A stretch of 6,058 nt of DNA from Actinomycetales bacterium (GTDB lineage Bacteria; Actinomycetota; Actinomycetes; Actinomycetales; Beutenbergiaceae). A model generated the notes under the pieces. That model worked only from the letters and a program-made list of their open reading frames with translations, had not been told where the DNA came from and ran no database searches. Position 1 is the first letter of the stretch; every line of letters starts with the position of its first letter. The stretch is taken from positions 1-6,058 of the forward strand of contig JAENWO010000164.1 of assembly GCA_016649925.1 (NCBI GenBank), written 5' to 3'. Of this stretch, positions 1 through 6,058 are shown one piece after another. The position numbers and the translations under genes were made by a program.

Positions 1-37
1 GCTCTGCCGGCGCGCGCGTGCCGGGGGTTTGCCGGCG
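1..37. other. GC-rich left flank of the IS, no gene recognised
   Basis: This short stretch precedes the left inverted repeat of the insertion sequence. It is almost entirely G+C and contains the 8-mer TGCCGGCG twice (5-12 and 30-37), with a related TGCCGGG between. Translating it in the plus and minus frames gives nothing recognisable. In particular it does not read as the missing N-terminal half of the ABC ATPase found on the other side of the IS, although 37 bases are too few to exclude that. Confidence 0.5.
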
Positions 38-60
38 CTTAGGGCGCGTAAGGAAATAAC
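38..60 (+). repeat. Left terminal inverted repeat of the IS
   Basis: It pairs with the right end at 1330-1352. The outer eight bases CTTAGGGC are identical. After two mismatches GTAA matches again, and scattered matches continue inward to about base 23. The position at the edge of the element, 59 bases before the transposase start, is typical of an IS terminus. Confidence 0.7.
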
Positions 61-96
61 CTGTACTTATACGTTTCTGGGTGTCATCGTTGTGCT

Positions 97-1320
97 ATGC
101 CCGTTGCCGTGGAGATCGAAGAGTCGTTGGCGGCGAAGTTTGCCTCGTTGTTCCCCCATCTTGATGAGCGTCAGCGACGTTTGACGATGGGGGCGGAGGC
201 TCGGGTGCTGGGCCATGGCGGGGTCGCGGTGGTGGCCCGGGCCGCAGGAGTGAGCCGGGTTACGGTCTCGTTCGGGGTGCAGGAGTTGGAGGCGGGGGAT
301 GAGCCCTTGGGGCGCACGCGGCGTACCGGTGGTGGCCGCAAGAAGGTGACCAATACCGATCCTGGTTTGAAGGCGGCGCTGTTGGCGCTGGTGGAGCCCG
401 AGTCGCGCGGCGATCCGGAGTCTGCGTTGCGGTGGACGACGAAGAGCCTGCGCCACCTGGCCGACGAGCTCGCCAGGGCGGGCCACAAGGTGTCGGCGCC
501 GACCGTGGCGGGCCTGCTGCGGGAAGAGAACTTCAGCTTGCAGGCCAACGCCAAGACGATCGAGGGCGGGCGCCACCCGGACCGGGACGCCCAGTTCGCC
601 CACATCAACAACCAGGCCGAGGAGCACATAGCGGCCGGGCAGCCGGTGATCAGCGTGGACGGCAAGAAAAAGGAGCTGGTCGGCAACTTCCGCAATGGCG
701 GCCGGGAGTACCGCCCGGCGGGCGAGCCGGTGCAAACCAACGTCTACGACTTCAAGGGAGACCTCGGCAAGGTCACGCCCTATGGCGTGTATGACATGGC
801 CGCCAACACCGGCTGGGTGTCGGTGGGATCTGACCACGACACCGGCGCGTTCGCGGTCGAGTCGATCCGTCGCTGGTGGGACAAGATCGGCACCCTTGCC
901 TACCCCAAAGCCGACCGGTTGCTGATCACCGCCGACGGCGGGGGCTCCAACGGTCACCGGCTACGGCTGTGGAAGCGTGAACTGGCCGAGCTGGCAACCC
1001 AGAGCGGGCTGACGATCACCGTCTGTCACTTCCCGCCGGGCACCTCCAAGTGGAACAAGATCGAACACCGGCTGTTCGCCCAGATCTCGATGAACTGGCG
1101 TGGCCAACCACTGACCAGCCACGAAGTCATCGTCAACCTGATCGCCGGCACCACAACCCGTACCGGCCTGAGCGTCACCGCTGAGCTCGACGACACCATC
1201 TACCCCAAGGGCATCAAGATCACGGACCGCGAGATGGCAGACCTGGAAACCGCACATCTCACCAGGCACAACTTCCACGGCGAGTGGAACTACCGGGTGA
1301 GCCCAGCAACCCAACCCTAA
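97..1320 (+). CDS. ISAzo13-type DDE transposase
   Basis: A 407-residue transposase that catalyses movement of the surrounding IS. The N-terminal third has a helix-turn-helix-like stretch (about residues 43-62, VAVVARAAGVSRVTVS) followed by a basic linker (GGGRKK, 78-83), likely for binding the IS ends. The catalytic RNase H-like core shows a plausible DDE triad: Asp188 in VISVDGKKKELVGNF, Asp280 in LLITADGGGSNG, and Glu323 in SKWNKIEHRLF. The segments VISVDGKKKE, ADGGGSN and CHFPPGTSKWNKIEHRLF are hallmarks I associate with ISAzo13-family transposases, and the length is about right. The frame is uninterrupted and needs no programmed frameshift. The ATG at 97 has no strong Shine-Dalgarno sequence before it. 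An A+T-rich stretch at 67-73 (TTATACG) could be a -10 box, but that is weak. The gene looks functional. Confidence 0.9.
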   Translation: MPVAVEIEESLAAKFASLFPHLDERQRRLTMGAEARVLGHGGVAVVARAAGVSRVTVSFGVQELEAGDEPLGRTRRTGGGRKKVTNTDPGLKAALLALVEPESRGDPESALRWTTKSLRHLADELARAGHKVSAPTVAGLLREENFSLQANAKTIEGGRHPDRDAQFAHINNQAEEHIAAGQPVISVDGKKKELVGNFRNGGREYRPAGEPVQTNVYDFKGDLGKVTPYGVYDMAANTGWVSVGSDHDTGAFAVESIRRWWDKIGTLAYPKADRLLITADGGGSNGHRLRLWKRELAELATQSGLTITVCHFPPGTSKWNKIEHRLFAQISMNWRGQPLTSHEVIVNLIAGTTTRTGLSVTAELDDTIYPKGIKITDREMADLETAHLTRHNFHGEWNYRVSPATQP

Positions 1321-1329
1321 AATGCGCGT

Positions 1330-1352
1330 GTCTTTGATTTACAAGCCCTAAG
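1330..1352 (-). repeat. Right terminal inverted repeat of the IS
   Basis: It ends in GCCCTAAG, the exact inverse of the left terminus CTTAGGGC. Read inward on the minus strand, about 16 of 23 bases match the left end. It lies 9 bases after the transposase stop codon (TAA, 1318-1320), the usual tight arrangement. ABC ATPase coding similarity begins immediately beyond it. Confidence 0.7.
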
Positions 1353-1697
1353 TGCTCCGCTCGCATCGCGTTGCGCACCGCGGTGCCACCGACTGGGTCG
1401 AGCGAGTCGGGCTATCCGCCGTCGCACACCACCGCGCGACTGAGTTGTCCGGGGGCCAGGGGCAGCGCTGCGATCGCCCGCGCACTGGTGACCAGCCCCC
1501 GGCTGGTGCTCGCGGACGAACCGACGGCGTCCCCGGACGCCCACGGGGCCAGCGAGATGCTCGCCCTGCTGCGCGACGCCGTCGGCGGGGGCGTCGCGGT
1601 CATCCTCGTCACCCACGACAACACGGTGTCCGCACGCGCGCGTCGCGAGGTCTTGCTGCGAGACGGCGTCGTCGAGCACGAGATCAGCCTGCGATGA
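1353..1697 (+). pseudogene. ABC transporter ATP-binding protein, 5'-truncated and frameshifted remnant
   Basis: The C-terminal half of an ABC ATPase, probably the MacB/LolD-like kind that partners FtsX-type permeases. In one frame the sequence reads through WVERVGLSAVAHHRATELSGGQGQR, with the ABC signature LSGGQ at 1445-1459. The match then jumps to another frame, AAIARALVTSPRLVLADEPT, with Walker B LVLADEPT at 1503-1526, the D-loop SPDA, and the H-loop THD at 1611-1619. The frame change is explained by loss of two bases near 1466-1469: restoring GC gives LSGGQGQRAAIARAL. Walker A and the Q-loop are missing because the right end of the IS lies where they should be. The stop TGA (1695-1697) overlaps the ATG of the following permease remnant. 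With the nucleotide-binding loop absent and a frameshift, this cannot make a working ATPase. The exact substrate of the ancestral transporter cannot be told. Confidence 0.85.
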
Positions 1698-1904
1698 ACG
1701 CGTCAACGCTCCTCGCCCTCGTCCGGCCGAACACCCGCGTCGACCGGATCCGCACCGCGATGGTCGCCGGGTGTGTCGCCGTGGCGCTCGCCGTCATCCT
1801 CGTCTCCCTGGCGATCGTCGCCATCCCGCCATACGCCTGGTGGGACGCCAGCAGCGGCTCGATGCCCGGCGGTGGCCTGTCGTCGTACGTCCTCCAGGCG
1901 GACC
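1694..1904 (+). pseudogene. FtsX-like ABC permease, 3'-truncated N-terminal fragment
   Basis: The ATG at 1694 overlaps the ATPase stop by four bases (ATGA), the arrangement of a translationally coupled ATPase-permease pair. The product begins MNASTLLALVRPNTRVDRIR. A hydrophobic membrane segment follows at about residues 22-44 (VAGCVAVALAVILVSLAIVAI), then an extracytoplasmic-like stretch with PYAWWDASSG. A short N-terminal cytoplasmic tail followed by a membrane helix is what an FtsX/MacB-type permease would start with. Similarity to such a protein fades at about residue 70 (SYVLQADL). From there the frame stays open to a stop near 2212 only by chance, because it runs antisense to a well-supported minus-strand gene. 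Hundreds of residues and the remaining membrane helices are missing. The 3' boundary given is the approximate breakpoint and could shift by some 20 bases. Family assignment rests on context and hydropathy, so it is moderate. Confidence 0.6.
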
Positions 1905-2513
1905 TCAGTCCTGGGGCAGGCCGAGCCACTCGGTCCAGCCGTTGTGCAGCACCAGCCAGGCCAGCAGTCCGTAGCCCGCCTGCCCCGGGTGGACGCCGTC
2001 GCCGGTGGCGACGTCAGCCAACCACTGCTCGTGCGCGCGCAGCGGCTCGTGCGTCTCCACGTACGGCACCCGTCGGCGGTGGCACACGTCCGCGAACGCC
2101 CCGGAGAGCTCCGCCAGCGCGTCGGAGTCCAGGTCCGCGCGCGGGGGCGGACCCACGACGAATGTCGCGATCCGCCGGTTGCTCGCGTCGTCGAGGATGT
2201 TCGCGAGGTTGAGCCGGCTGCGGGCGAGCGAGATGCCGTGGATGAGGTCGGACGCACCGGGAGCGACGACGAGCCGGTTGTCACCCGTGTCGAAGCGCCG
2301 GTTGCACTCGGTCTCCCAGCGCCCGGACATCCCGGTGCTCGTCTCCCCGGGCACGGCCAGCGTGAAGAAGCCGATCGGCTCCTCGCTCGTGGTTCGGGCT
2401 GCGACCCGACCCACCCAGCCCAGGCCGCGCGCATCGCCCAGGCCACAGACGAGCTCGTCCCCGACCACGCAGATGCGCGTGGCAGCCACCCCAGCGCCCG
2501 ATCCCGCGCTCAC
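1905..2513 (-). CDS. SGNH/GDSL-hydrolase-fold protein with Glu in place of the nucleophilic Ser
   Basis: A 202-residue protein with the block pattern of the SGNH hydrolase superfamily (esterases, lipases and acyl hydrolases). Block I is VVGDELV (residues 16-22), where the GDSL serine is replaced by Glu20. Block II Gly56 is in LAVPGETS. Block III is GASD (86-89), where the usual GxND asparagine is Ser88. Block V is DGVHP (172-176), with the Asp and His of the catalytic dyad intact. Without the serine, classical ester hydrolysis is not expected, so function is uncertain. It has no signal peptide or membrane helix and is probably cytoplasmic. I chose the GTG at 2513 because it overlaps the stop of the upstream 2-oxoglutarate dehydrogenase gene (GTGA, 2510-2513) and lies 12 codons before the first fold-specific residues (TRICVVGDE). 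No Shine-Dalgarno sequence is visible, which fits translational coupling. Its 3' end abuts the permease remnant on the opposite strand. Confidence 0.8.
   Translation of the reverse strand: MSAGSGAGVAATRICVVGDELVCGLGDARGLGWVGRVAARTTSEEPIGFFTLAVPGETSTGMSGRWETECNRRFDTGDNRLVVAPGASDLIHGISLARSRLNLANILDDASNRRIATFVVGPPPRADLDSDALAELSGAFADVCHRRRVPYVETHEPLRAHEQWLADVATGDGVHPGQAGYGLLAWLVLHNGWTEWLGLPQD
2510..2513 (-). promoter_or_regulatory. GTGA stop/start overlap coupling kgd to the SGNH-fold gene
   Basis: On the minus strand the last codons of the 2-oxoglutarate dehydrogenase read TTC GGC CGG TGA. The GTG inside CGGTGA starts the next gene, one base before the TGA. There is no purine-rich ribosome-binding site in the preceding bases (GCGGCCTTCGGCCG). 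Terminating ribosomes therefore probably reinitiate, placing both genes on one transcript. This overlap decides the start of the downstream gene. Confidence 0.65.
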
Positions 2514-5500
2514 CGGCCGAAGGCCGCGGTCAGCAGCGCTTCCTGCTCGAGCTTGTGCATCTTGCCAGAACCGGTCGACGGCGCGGCCGCGGCCGCGCGG
2601 GAAACCACCCGGATGCCGCGCTGGGCGACGGCCGGCACCTGCGAGGCCAGGCCCAGTGCGAGGTAGCTCCACGCGCCCTGGTTCTCGGGCTCGTCCTGAG
2701 CCCACACCAGCTCCGCGTTCGGGTACCGGTCCAGCTCCGCGGAGATCGCCTCGGCGTCGAGCGGGTAGAGCTGCTCGAGCCGGACCAGGGCCGTGGCCCC
2801 GTCCTCGCGCCTGGTCCGCTCCGCGAGCAGGTCGTAGTAGACGCGACCCGTGCACATCACCACCCGGGTCACGGCGCCCGCATCCACCGCGGACTCACCG
2901 ATCACCGGGCGGAACGTGCCCTGCGTGAACTCCTCGACCGGGGAGGCCGCCGCCTTGAGCCGCAGCAACTGCTTCGGGGTGAAGACCACGAGCGGCCGCC
3001 GGGGACGCTGGTACGCCTGACGACGCAGCAGGTGGAAGTGGCTCGCCGGCGTGGAGGGCTGCGCGACGACCATGTTGTCCTCGGCGCACATCTGCAGGAA
3101 GCGCTCGATGCGGGCGGAGGAGTGGTCCGGTCCCTGGCCCTCGTACCCGTGGGGGAGCAGGAGCACGACGGAGGAGCTCTGTCCCCATTTCTGCTGCGCC
3201 GAGGAGATGAACTCGTCGATGACGGTCTGGGCACCGGTGACGAAGTCGCCGAACTGCGCCTCCCAGAGCACCAGGGCGTCCGGACGTTCTACCGAGTACC
3301 CGTACTCGAACGCCAGTGCCGCGTACTCGCTGAGCGCCGAGTCGTACACCCAGAACTTGGCCTGGTCCGCCGAGAGGTACATCAGCGGCGTCCATTCTGC
3401 CCCGTTGGTGCGGTCGTGCAGCACGGCGTGGCGCTGGACGAACGTGCCGCGGCGCGTGTCCTGCCCGGCGAGGCGCACCGGGGTGCCCTCGAGGAGCAGC
3501 GACCCGAAGGCGAGCAGCTCGCCGAAGCCCCAGTCGATCGCGCCCTGCGTGGACATCTGGTGCCGTTTGTCCATCAGCTGGGTCAGCTTCGAGTGGACCG
3601 TGAAGCCCTCCGGTGCGCGCACGTGCGCGTCACCGATGCGGGTGAGCACCTGTTGCGGCACGGCGGTCTGCCAGCCGACCATCACACCGGCGTCCTCGAG
3701 CTGGGATTCCGGCCGCTCCAGGCCGGCCACCGACTCCGTTGACGCGGCCGGGGTGTACCCGCCGCTCTGACGGGACTGGGTGAACACCTTCTCCAGCTCG
3801 GACCGGAAGTGGTTGAGTGCCTCCTCGGCCTCCTCCTCGGTCAGGTCCCCGCGGCCGACGAGCGCCTCGGTGTAGAGCTTGCGGACGCTGCGCTTCTTCT
3901 CGATCAGGGAGTACATCACCGGCTGCGTCATCGACGGGTCGTCACCCTCGTTGTGCCCGCGACGGCGGTAGCACACCATGTCGACGATGACGTCCTTGTT
4001 GAACTCCTGGCGGTAGTCGAACGCGAGCTCCGCTACGCGGGCGACGGCCTCGGGGTCGTCACCGTTGACGTGGAAGACCGGGATCTGCAGGCCCTTCGCG
4101 ACGTCCGTGGAGTACAGCGTCGAGCGCGAGGACGAGGCACCGGTGGTGAAGCCCACCTGGTTGTTGACGATCAAGTGGATCGTGCCACCGGTGCGGTAGC
4201 CGCGCAGCTGCGAGAGGTTGAGGGTTTCGGCGACCACGCCCTGGCCCGCGAACGCCGCGTCGCCGTGGATGAGGATCGGCAGCACCGAGAAGCCGGCGCC
4301 GCCGAGGTCGATCCGGTCCTGCTTGGCGCGCACGACGCCCTCGAGGACGCCGTCGACCGCCTCCAGGTGGGAGGGGTTCGCAGCGAGGTAGACCTTGGTG
4401 GTCTGACCCTCGAGCGAGGTGTACGTGCCCTCCGTGCCGAGGTGGTACTTCACGTCGCCGCTGCCCTGCACGGTGCGCGGGTCCTGGTTGCCCTCGAACT
4501 CGGCGAAGATCTGCGCGTAGGACTTCCCGGCGATGTTCGCCAGCACGTTGAGGCGGCCGCGGTGCGGCATGCCGATGCCGACCTCGTCCATACCTTCCTG
4601 GGCGGCCCGCTCGAGGATCCGGTCCAGCAGCGGGATGAGCGACTCGCCACCCTCGAGGCTGAAGCGCTTCTGCCCGACGAACTTCGTCTGCAGGAACGTC
4701 TCGAAGGCTTCGGCGGCGTTGAGCTTGCGCAGGATCTGCTTCTGCTCCTCACCCCCCGGCTTCGCCCAGCCCGACTCCAGCCGTCGCTGCAGCCAGCGCC
4801 GCTGGGCGGCGTCGTGCAGGTGCATGTACTCGGAGCCGATGGTGCGGCAGTAGGAGCCACGGAGCAGGCCGAGGATGTCGCGCAGCGGCATCCTGGCCTT
4901 GCCACCGAAACCACCGGTGGGGAACGTGCGGTCCAGGTCCCACAGCGTCAGGCCGTGGCTCTGCACGTCGAGGTCGGTGTGCTTGCGCTGGCGGTAGGCC
5001 AACGGGTCGGTGTCGGCAATCAGGTGGCCGCGGGAGCGGTACGCGTGGATGAGCTCGGCGATGCGCGCCGGCTTGCCCAGCTCGTCGTCGCCGGAGACGG
5101 TGACGTCGGTGGTCCAGCGGACCGGCTCGTAGGGTACCCGCAAGGCGGCGAAGACGCGGTCGTAAAACCCGTCCTCACCGATGAGCTTCTTGTGCACGAT
5201 CCGCAGGAAGTCACCGGACTGCGCGCCCTGGATGATGCGATGGTCGTACGTCGAGGTCAGGGTGAGCACCTTGGAGATGCCCATCTTCGACAGGTTCTCG
5301 GGCGAGGCACCCTGGAACTCCGCGGGGTAGTCCATCGCCCCGACGCCGATGATCGTGCCCTGGCCCTGCATGAGGCGCGGCACCGAGTGCACGGTGCCGA
5401 TCGTGCCGGGGTTCGTCAGGGAGATGGTGGTGCCGGCGAAGTCGTCGACGGTCAGCTTGTTGCCGCGCGCCTTGCGCACGATGTCCTCGTACGCCGCCCA

Positions 5501-6058
5501 GAACTGCGCGAAGTCCATCGCCTCCGCGCCCTTGATGGCGGGCACCAGGAGCTGGCGCGTGCCGTCCGGCTTGGCCAGGTCGATCGCGAGGCCGAAGTTG
5601 ACGTGCGCCGGCCGGACGATGCCCGGCTTGCCGTCGAGCTCGCGGTAGCCGGCGTTCATCACCGGCATGTCGCCGAGGGCCTCGATCACCGCGAAGCCGA
5701 TGAGGTGGGTGAAGGAGACCTTCCCGCCGCGCCCGCGGGTGAGGTGGTTGTTCAGCACGATCCGGTTGTCGACCAACAGCTTGGCCGGGATGGCACGCAC
5801 ACTCGTGGCCGTCGGGACGGTGAGGCTGGCCTCCATGTTGACGACCACGCGGGCCGAGGCGCCACGGAGCTTCTCGAACTCGTCGTCACCGCCGGCGCTG
5901 CGGCCCCCGCCGCCGGAGACGGCCTGGGTGTACGGCGCCGTCGGTGCCTCGGCGGCGGCAACGGGCGCCTCGGGCGGAAGGTCGGCCCGGACGTCCGCGG
6001 CCTCGGCGGAGCGCGGGACGCCGGCAGCGGAGCGCGTCGGGTCGGGCCGGGTGGCCGA
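2510..6058 (-). CDS. kgd: Multifunctional 2-oxoglutarate dehydrogenase E1 with fused E2-like domain (Kgd/OdhA), N-terminus outside window
   Basis: TCA-cycle enzyme that decarboxylates 2-oxoglutarate with thiamine diphosphate and passes the succinyl group on. In actinobacteria one polypeptide carries an E2-like acyltransferase domain ahead of the E1 domain. The reading frame is open to the window edge; 1182 residues are visible and the family is about 1230-1270 long, so roughly 50-90 residues are missing. Visible residues 1-50 are an Ala/Pro/Gly-rich linker. The acyltransferase domain follows (MEASLTVPTATSVRAIPAK from residue 75; YDHRIIQGAQSGDF near 271-284 with its catalytic-type His). The E1 region has MPHRGRLNVLAN (about 497-508), the cofactor-binding GDAAFAGQG (599-607) to VNNQVGFTT (631-639), GHNEGDD (701-707), GQDTRRGTF, and a C-terminal transketolase-like part ending SGKMHKLEQEALLTAAFGR. 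A GTG at 5848 is internal, not the start. No lipoyl domain is seen. In relatives an FHA protein (GarA/OdhI) inhibits the enzyme; no gene for one is in this window. Everything visible looks functional. Confidence 0.96.
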   Translation of the reverse strand, partial: SATRPDPTRSAAGVPRSAEAADVRADLPPEAPVAAAEAPTAPYTQAVSGGGGRSAGGDDEFEKLRGASARVVVNMEASLTVPTATSVRAIPAKLLVDNRIVLNNHLTRGRGGKVSFTHLIGFAVIEALGDMPVMNAGYRELDGKPGIVRPAHVNFGLAIDLAKPDGTRQLLVPAIKGAEAMDFAQFWAAYEDIVRKARGNKLTVDDFAGTTISLTNPGTIGTVHSVPRLMQGQGTIIGVGAMDYPAEFQGASPENLSKMGISKVLTLTSTYDHRIIQGAQSGDFLRIVHKKLIGEDGFYDRVFAALRVPYEPVRWTTDVTVSGDDELGKPARIAELIHAYRSRGHLIADTDPLAYRQRKHTDLDVQSHGLTLWDLDRTFPTGGFGGKARMPLRDILGLLRGSYCRTIGSEYMHLHDAAQRRWLQRRLESGWAKPGGEEQKQILRKLNAAEAFETFLQTKFVGQKRFSLEGGESLIPLLDRILERAAQEGMDEVGIGMPHRGRLNVLANIAGKSYAQIFAEFEGNQDPRTVQGSGDVKYHLGTEGTYTSLEGQTTKVYLAANPSHLEAVDGVLEGVVRAKQDRIDLGGAGFSVLPILIHGDAAFAGQGVVAETLNLSQLRGYRTGGTIHLIVNNQVGFTTGASSSRSTLYSTDVAKGLQIPVFHVNGDDPEAVARVAELAFDYRQEFNKDVIVDMVCYRRRGHNEGDDPSMTQPVMYSLIEKKRSVRKLYTEALVGRGDLTEEEAEEALNHFRSELEKVFTQSRQSGGYTPAASTESVAGLERPESQLEDAGVMVGWQTAVPQQVLTRIGDAHVRAPEGFTVHSKLTQLMDKRHQMSTQGAIDWGFGELLAFGSLLLEGTPVRLAGQDTRRGTFVQRHAVLHDRTNGAEWTPLMYLSADQAKFWVYDSALSEYAALAFEYGYSVERPDALVLWEAQFGDFVTGAQTVIDEFISSAQQKWGQSSSVVLLLPHGYEGQGPDHSSARIERFLQMCAEDNMVVAQPSTPASHFHLLRRQAYQRPRRPLVVFTPKQLLRLKAAASPVEEFTQGTFRPVIGESAVDAGAVTRVVMCTGRVYYDLLAERTRREDGATALVRLEQLYPLDAEAISAELDRYPNAELVWAQDEPENQGAWSYLALGLASQVPAVAQRGIRVVSRAAAAAPSTGSGKMHKLEQEALLTAAFGR

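Larger units (their letters stand above)
38..1352 (+). mobile_element. Insertion sequence, ISAzo13-like, apparently complete (about 1.3 kb)
   Basis: The element has a single intact transposase gene and imperfect terminal inverted repeats. Its left end reads CTTAGGGCGCGTAAGG, and the reverse complement of its right end reads CTTAGGGCTTGTAAAT. The size of 1315 bases fits a one-gene IS. Both ends are visibly richer in A+T than the surrounding DNA, which supports the boundaries. The bases just outside (GCG on the left, TGC on the right) give no obvious target-site duplication. The element may make none, one flank may have been lost, or the ends may be off by a base or two. The right end abuts a truncated ABC ATPase gene, so this IS or an associated deletion probably disrupted that gene. 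The family is inferred from the transposase alone. Confidence 0.8.

Noticed and set aside
5..37. Repeated TGCCGGCG at the left edge as a possible repeat array or hairpin
   Set aside because: There are only two exact copies in very GC-rich sequence. The window edge prevents judging more.
67..957. A 296-codon open frame on the minus strand across the transposase gene
   Set aside because: It is antisense to a clearly recognisable transposase, its product is low-complexity Arg/His/Leu-rich with no family motif, and long antisense frames are expected in DNA this rich in G+C.
1440..1480. Possible programmed frameshift in the ABC ATPase
   Set aside because: No slippery heptamer is evident, and the gene has already lost Walker A, so decay explains it better.
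1905..2212. Continuation of the permease frame past the breakpoint
   Set aside because: It becomes a Pro/Arg/Ala-rich shadow of the minus-strand SGNH-fold gene, with no membrane segments.
2514..2855. An N-terminal extension of the SGNH-fold frame upstream of the GTG at 2513
   Set aside because: This stretch lies out of frame inside the conserved 3' end of the dehydrogenase gene and has no SGNH sequence. The fold starts just after the GTG.
2555..3742. A 395-codon plus-strand open frame antisense to the dehydrogenase gene
   Set aside because: The product is Arg/Gly/Leu-rich with no recognisable domain, while the minus strand encodes conserved E1 sequence throughout.
4903..4920. Palindrome CCACCGGTGG with a repeated CCACCG
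   Set aside because: It lies inside conserved dehydrogenase coding sequence (Gly/Phe-rich TGGFGGK region) and is explained by codons. No terminator-like T run follows.

Overview
This 6058-base, very GC-rich window looks like the chromosome of an actinobacterium. The strongest evidence is the minus-strand gene filling the right half. It is the fused E2-like/E1 2-oxoglutarate dehydrogenase (Kgd/OdhA type), an architecture characteristic of Actinobacteria. A member of Micrococcales is a reasonable guess, but the sequence does not fix the genus.

Layout, left to right. Bases 1-37 are a GC-rich fragment with no recognisable gene. Bases 38-1352 form an apparently complete insertion sequence: imperfect terminal inverted repeats (CTTAGGGC..GTAA) around one intact 407-residue DDE transposase of the ISAzo13 type. 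Directly after its right end, 1353 to about 1904 holds the ruins of a plus-strand ABC-exporter operon. The ATPase gene has lost its N-terminal half and carries a 2-base frameshift just after the LSGGQ signature. The FtsX-like permease gene keeps only its first ~70 codons, including one membrane segment. The old operon's ATGA stop/start overlap still survives. The permease remnant runs straight into the 3' end of a minus-strand gene.

That minus-strand gene (1905-2513) encodes a small SGNH/GDSL-hydrolase-fold protein whose nucleophilic serine position is glutamate (GDEL). Its GTG start overlaps the stop codon of the large gene upstream (GTGA), so the two probably form a translationally coupled operon. 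The large gene (2510 to beyond 6058) is the 2-oxoglutarate dehydrogenase. Its N-terminus lies outside the window, but the acyltransferase domain and the complete thiamine-diphosphate E1 region are present and look intact.

The left part is therefore a degraded accessory segment (IS plus truncated transporter) lying next to a core-metabolism operon. I do not see a convincing undescribed multi-gene system. The points most worth a second look are the serine-less SGNH protein coupled to the TCA-cycle gene, and the rearrangement scar between the IS and that operon.
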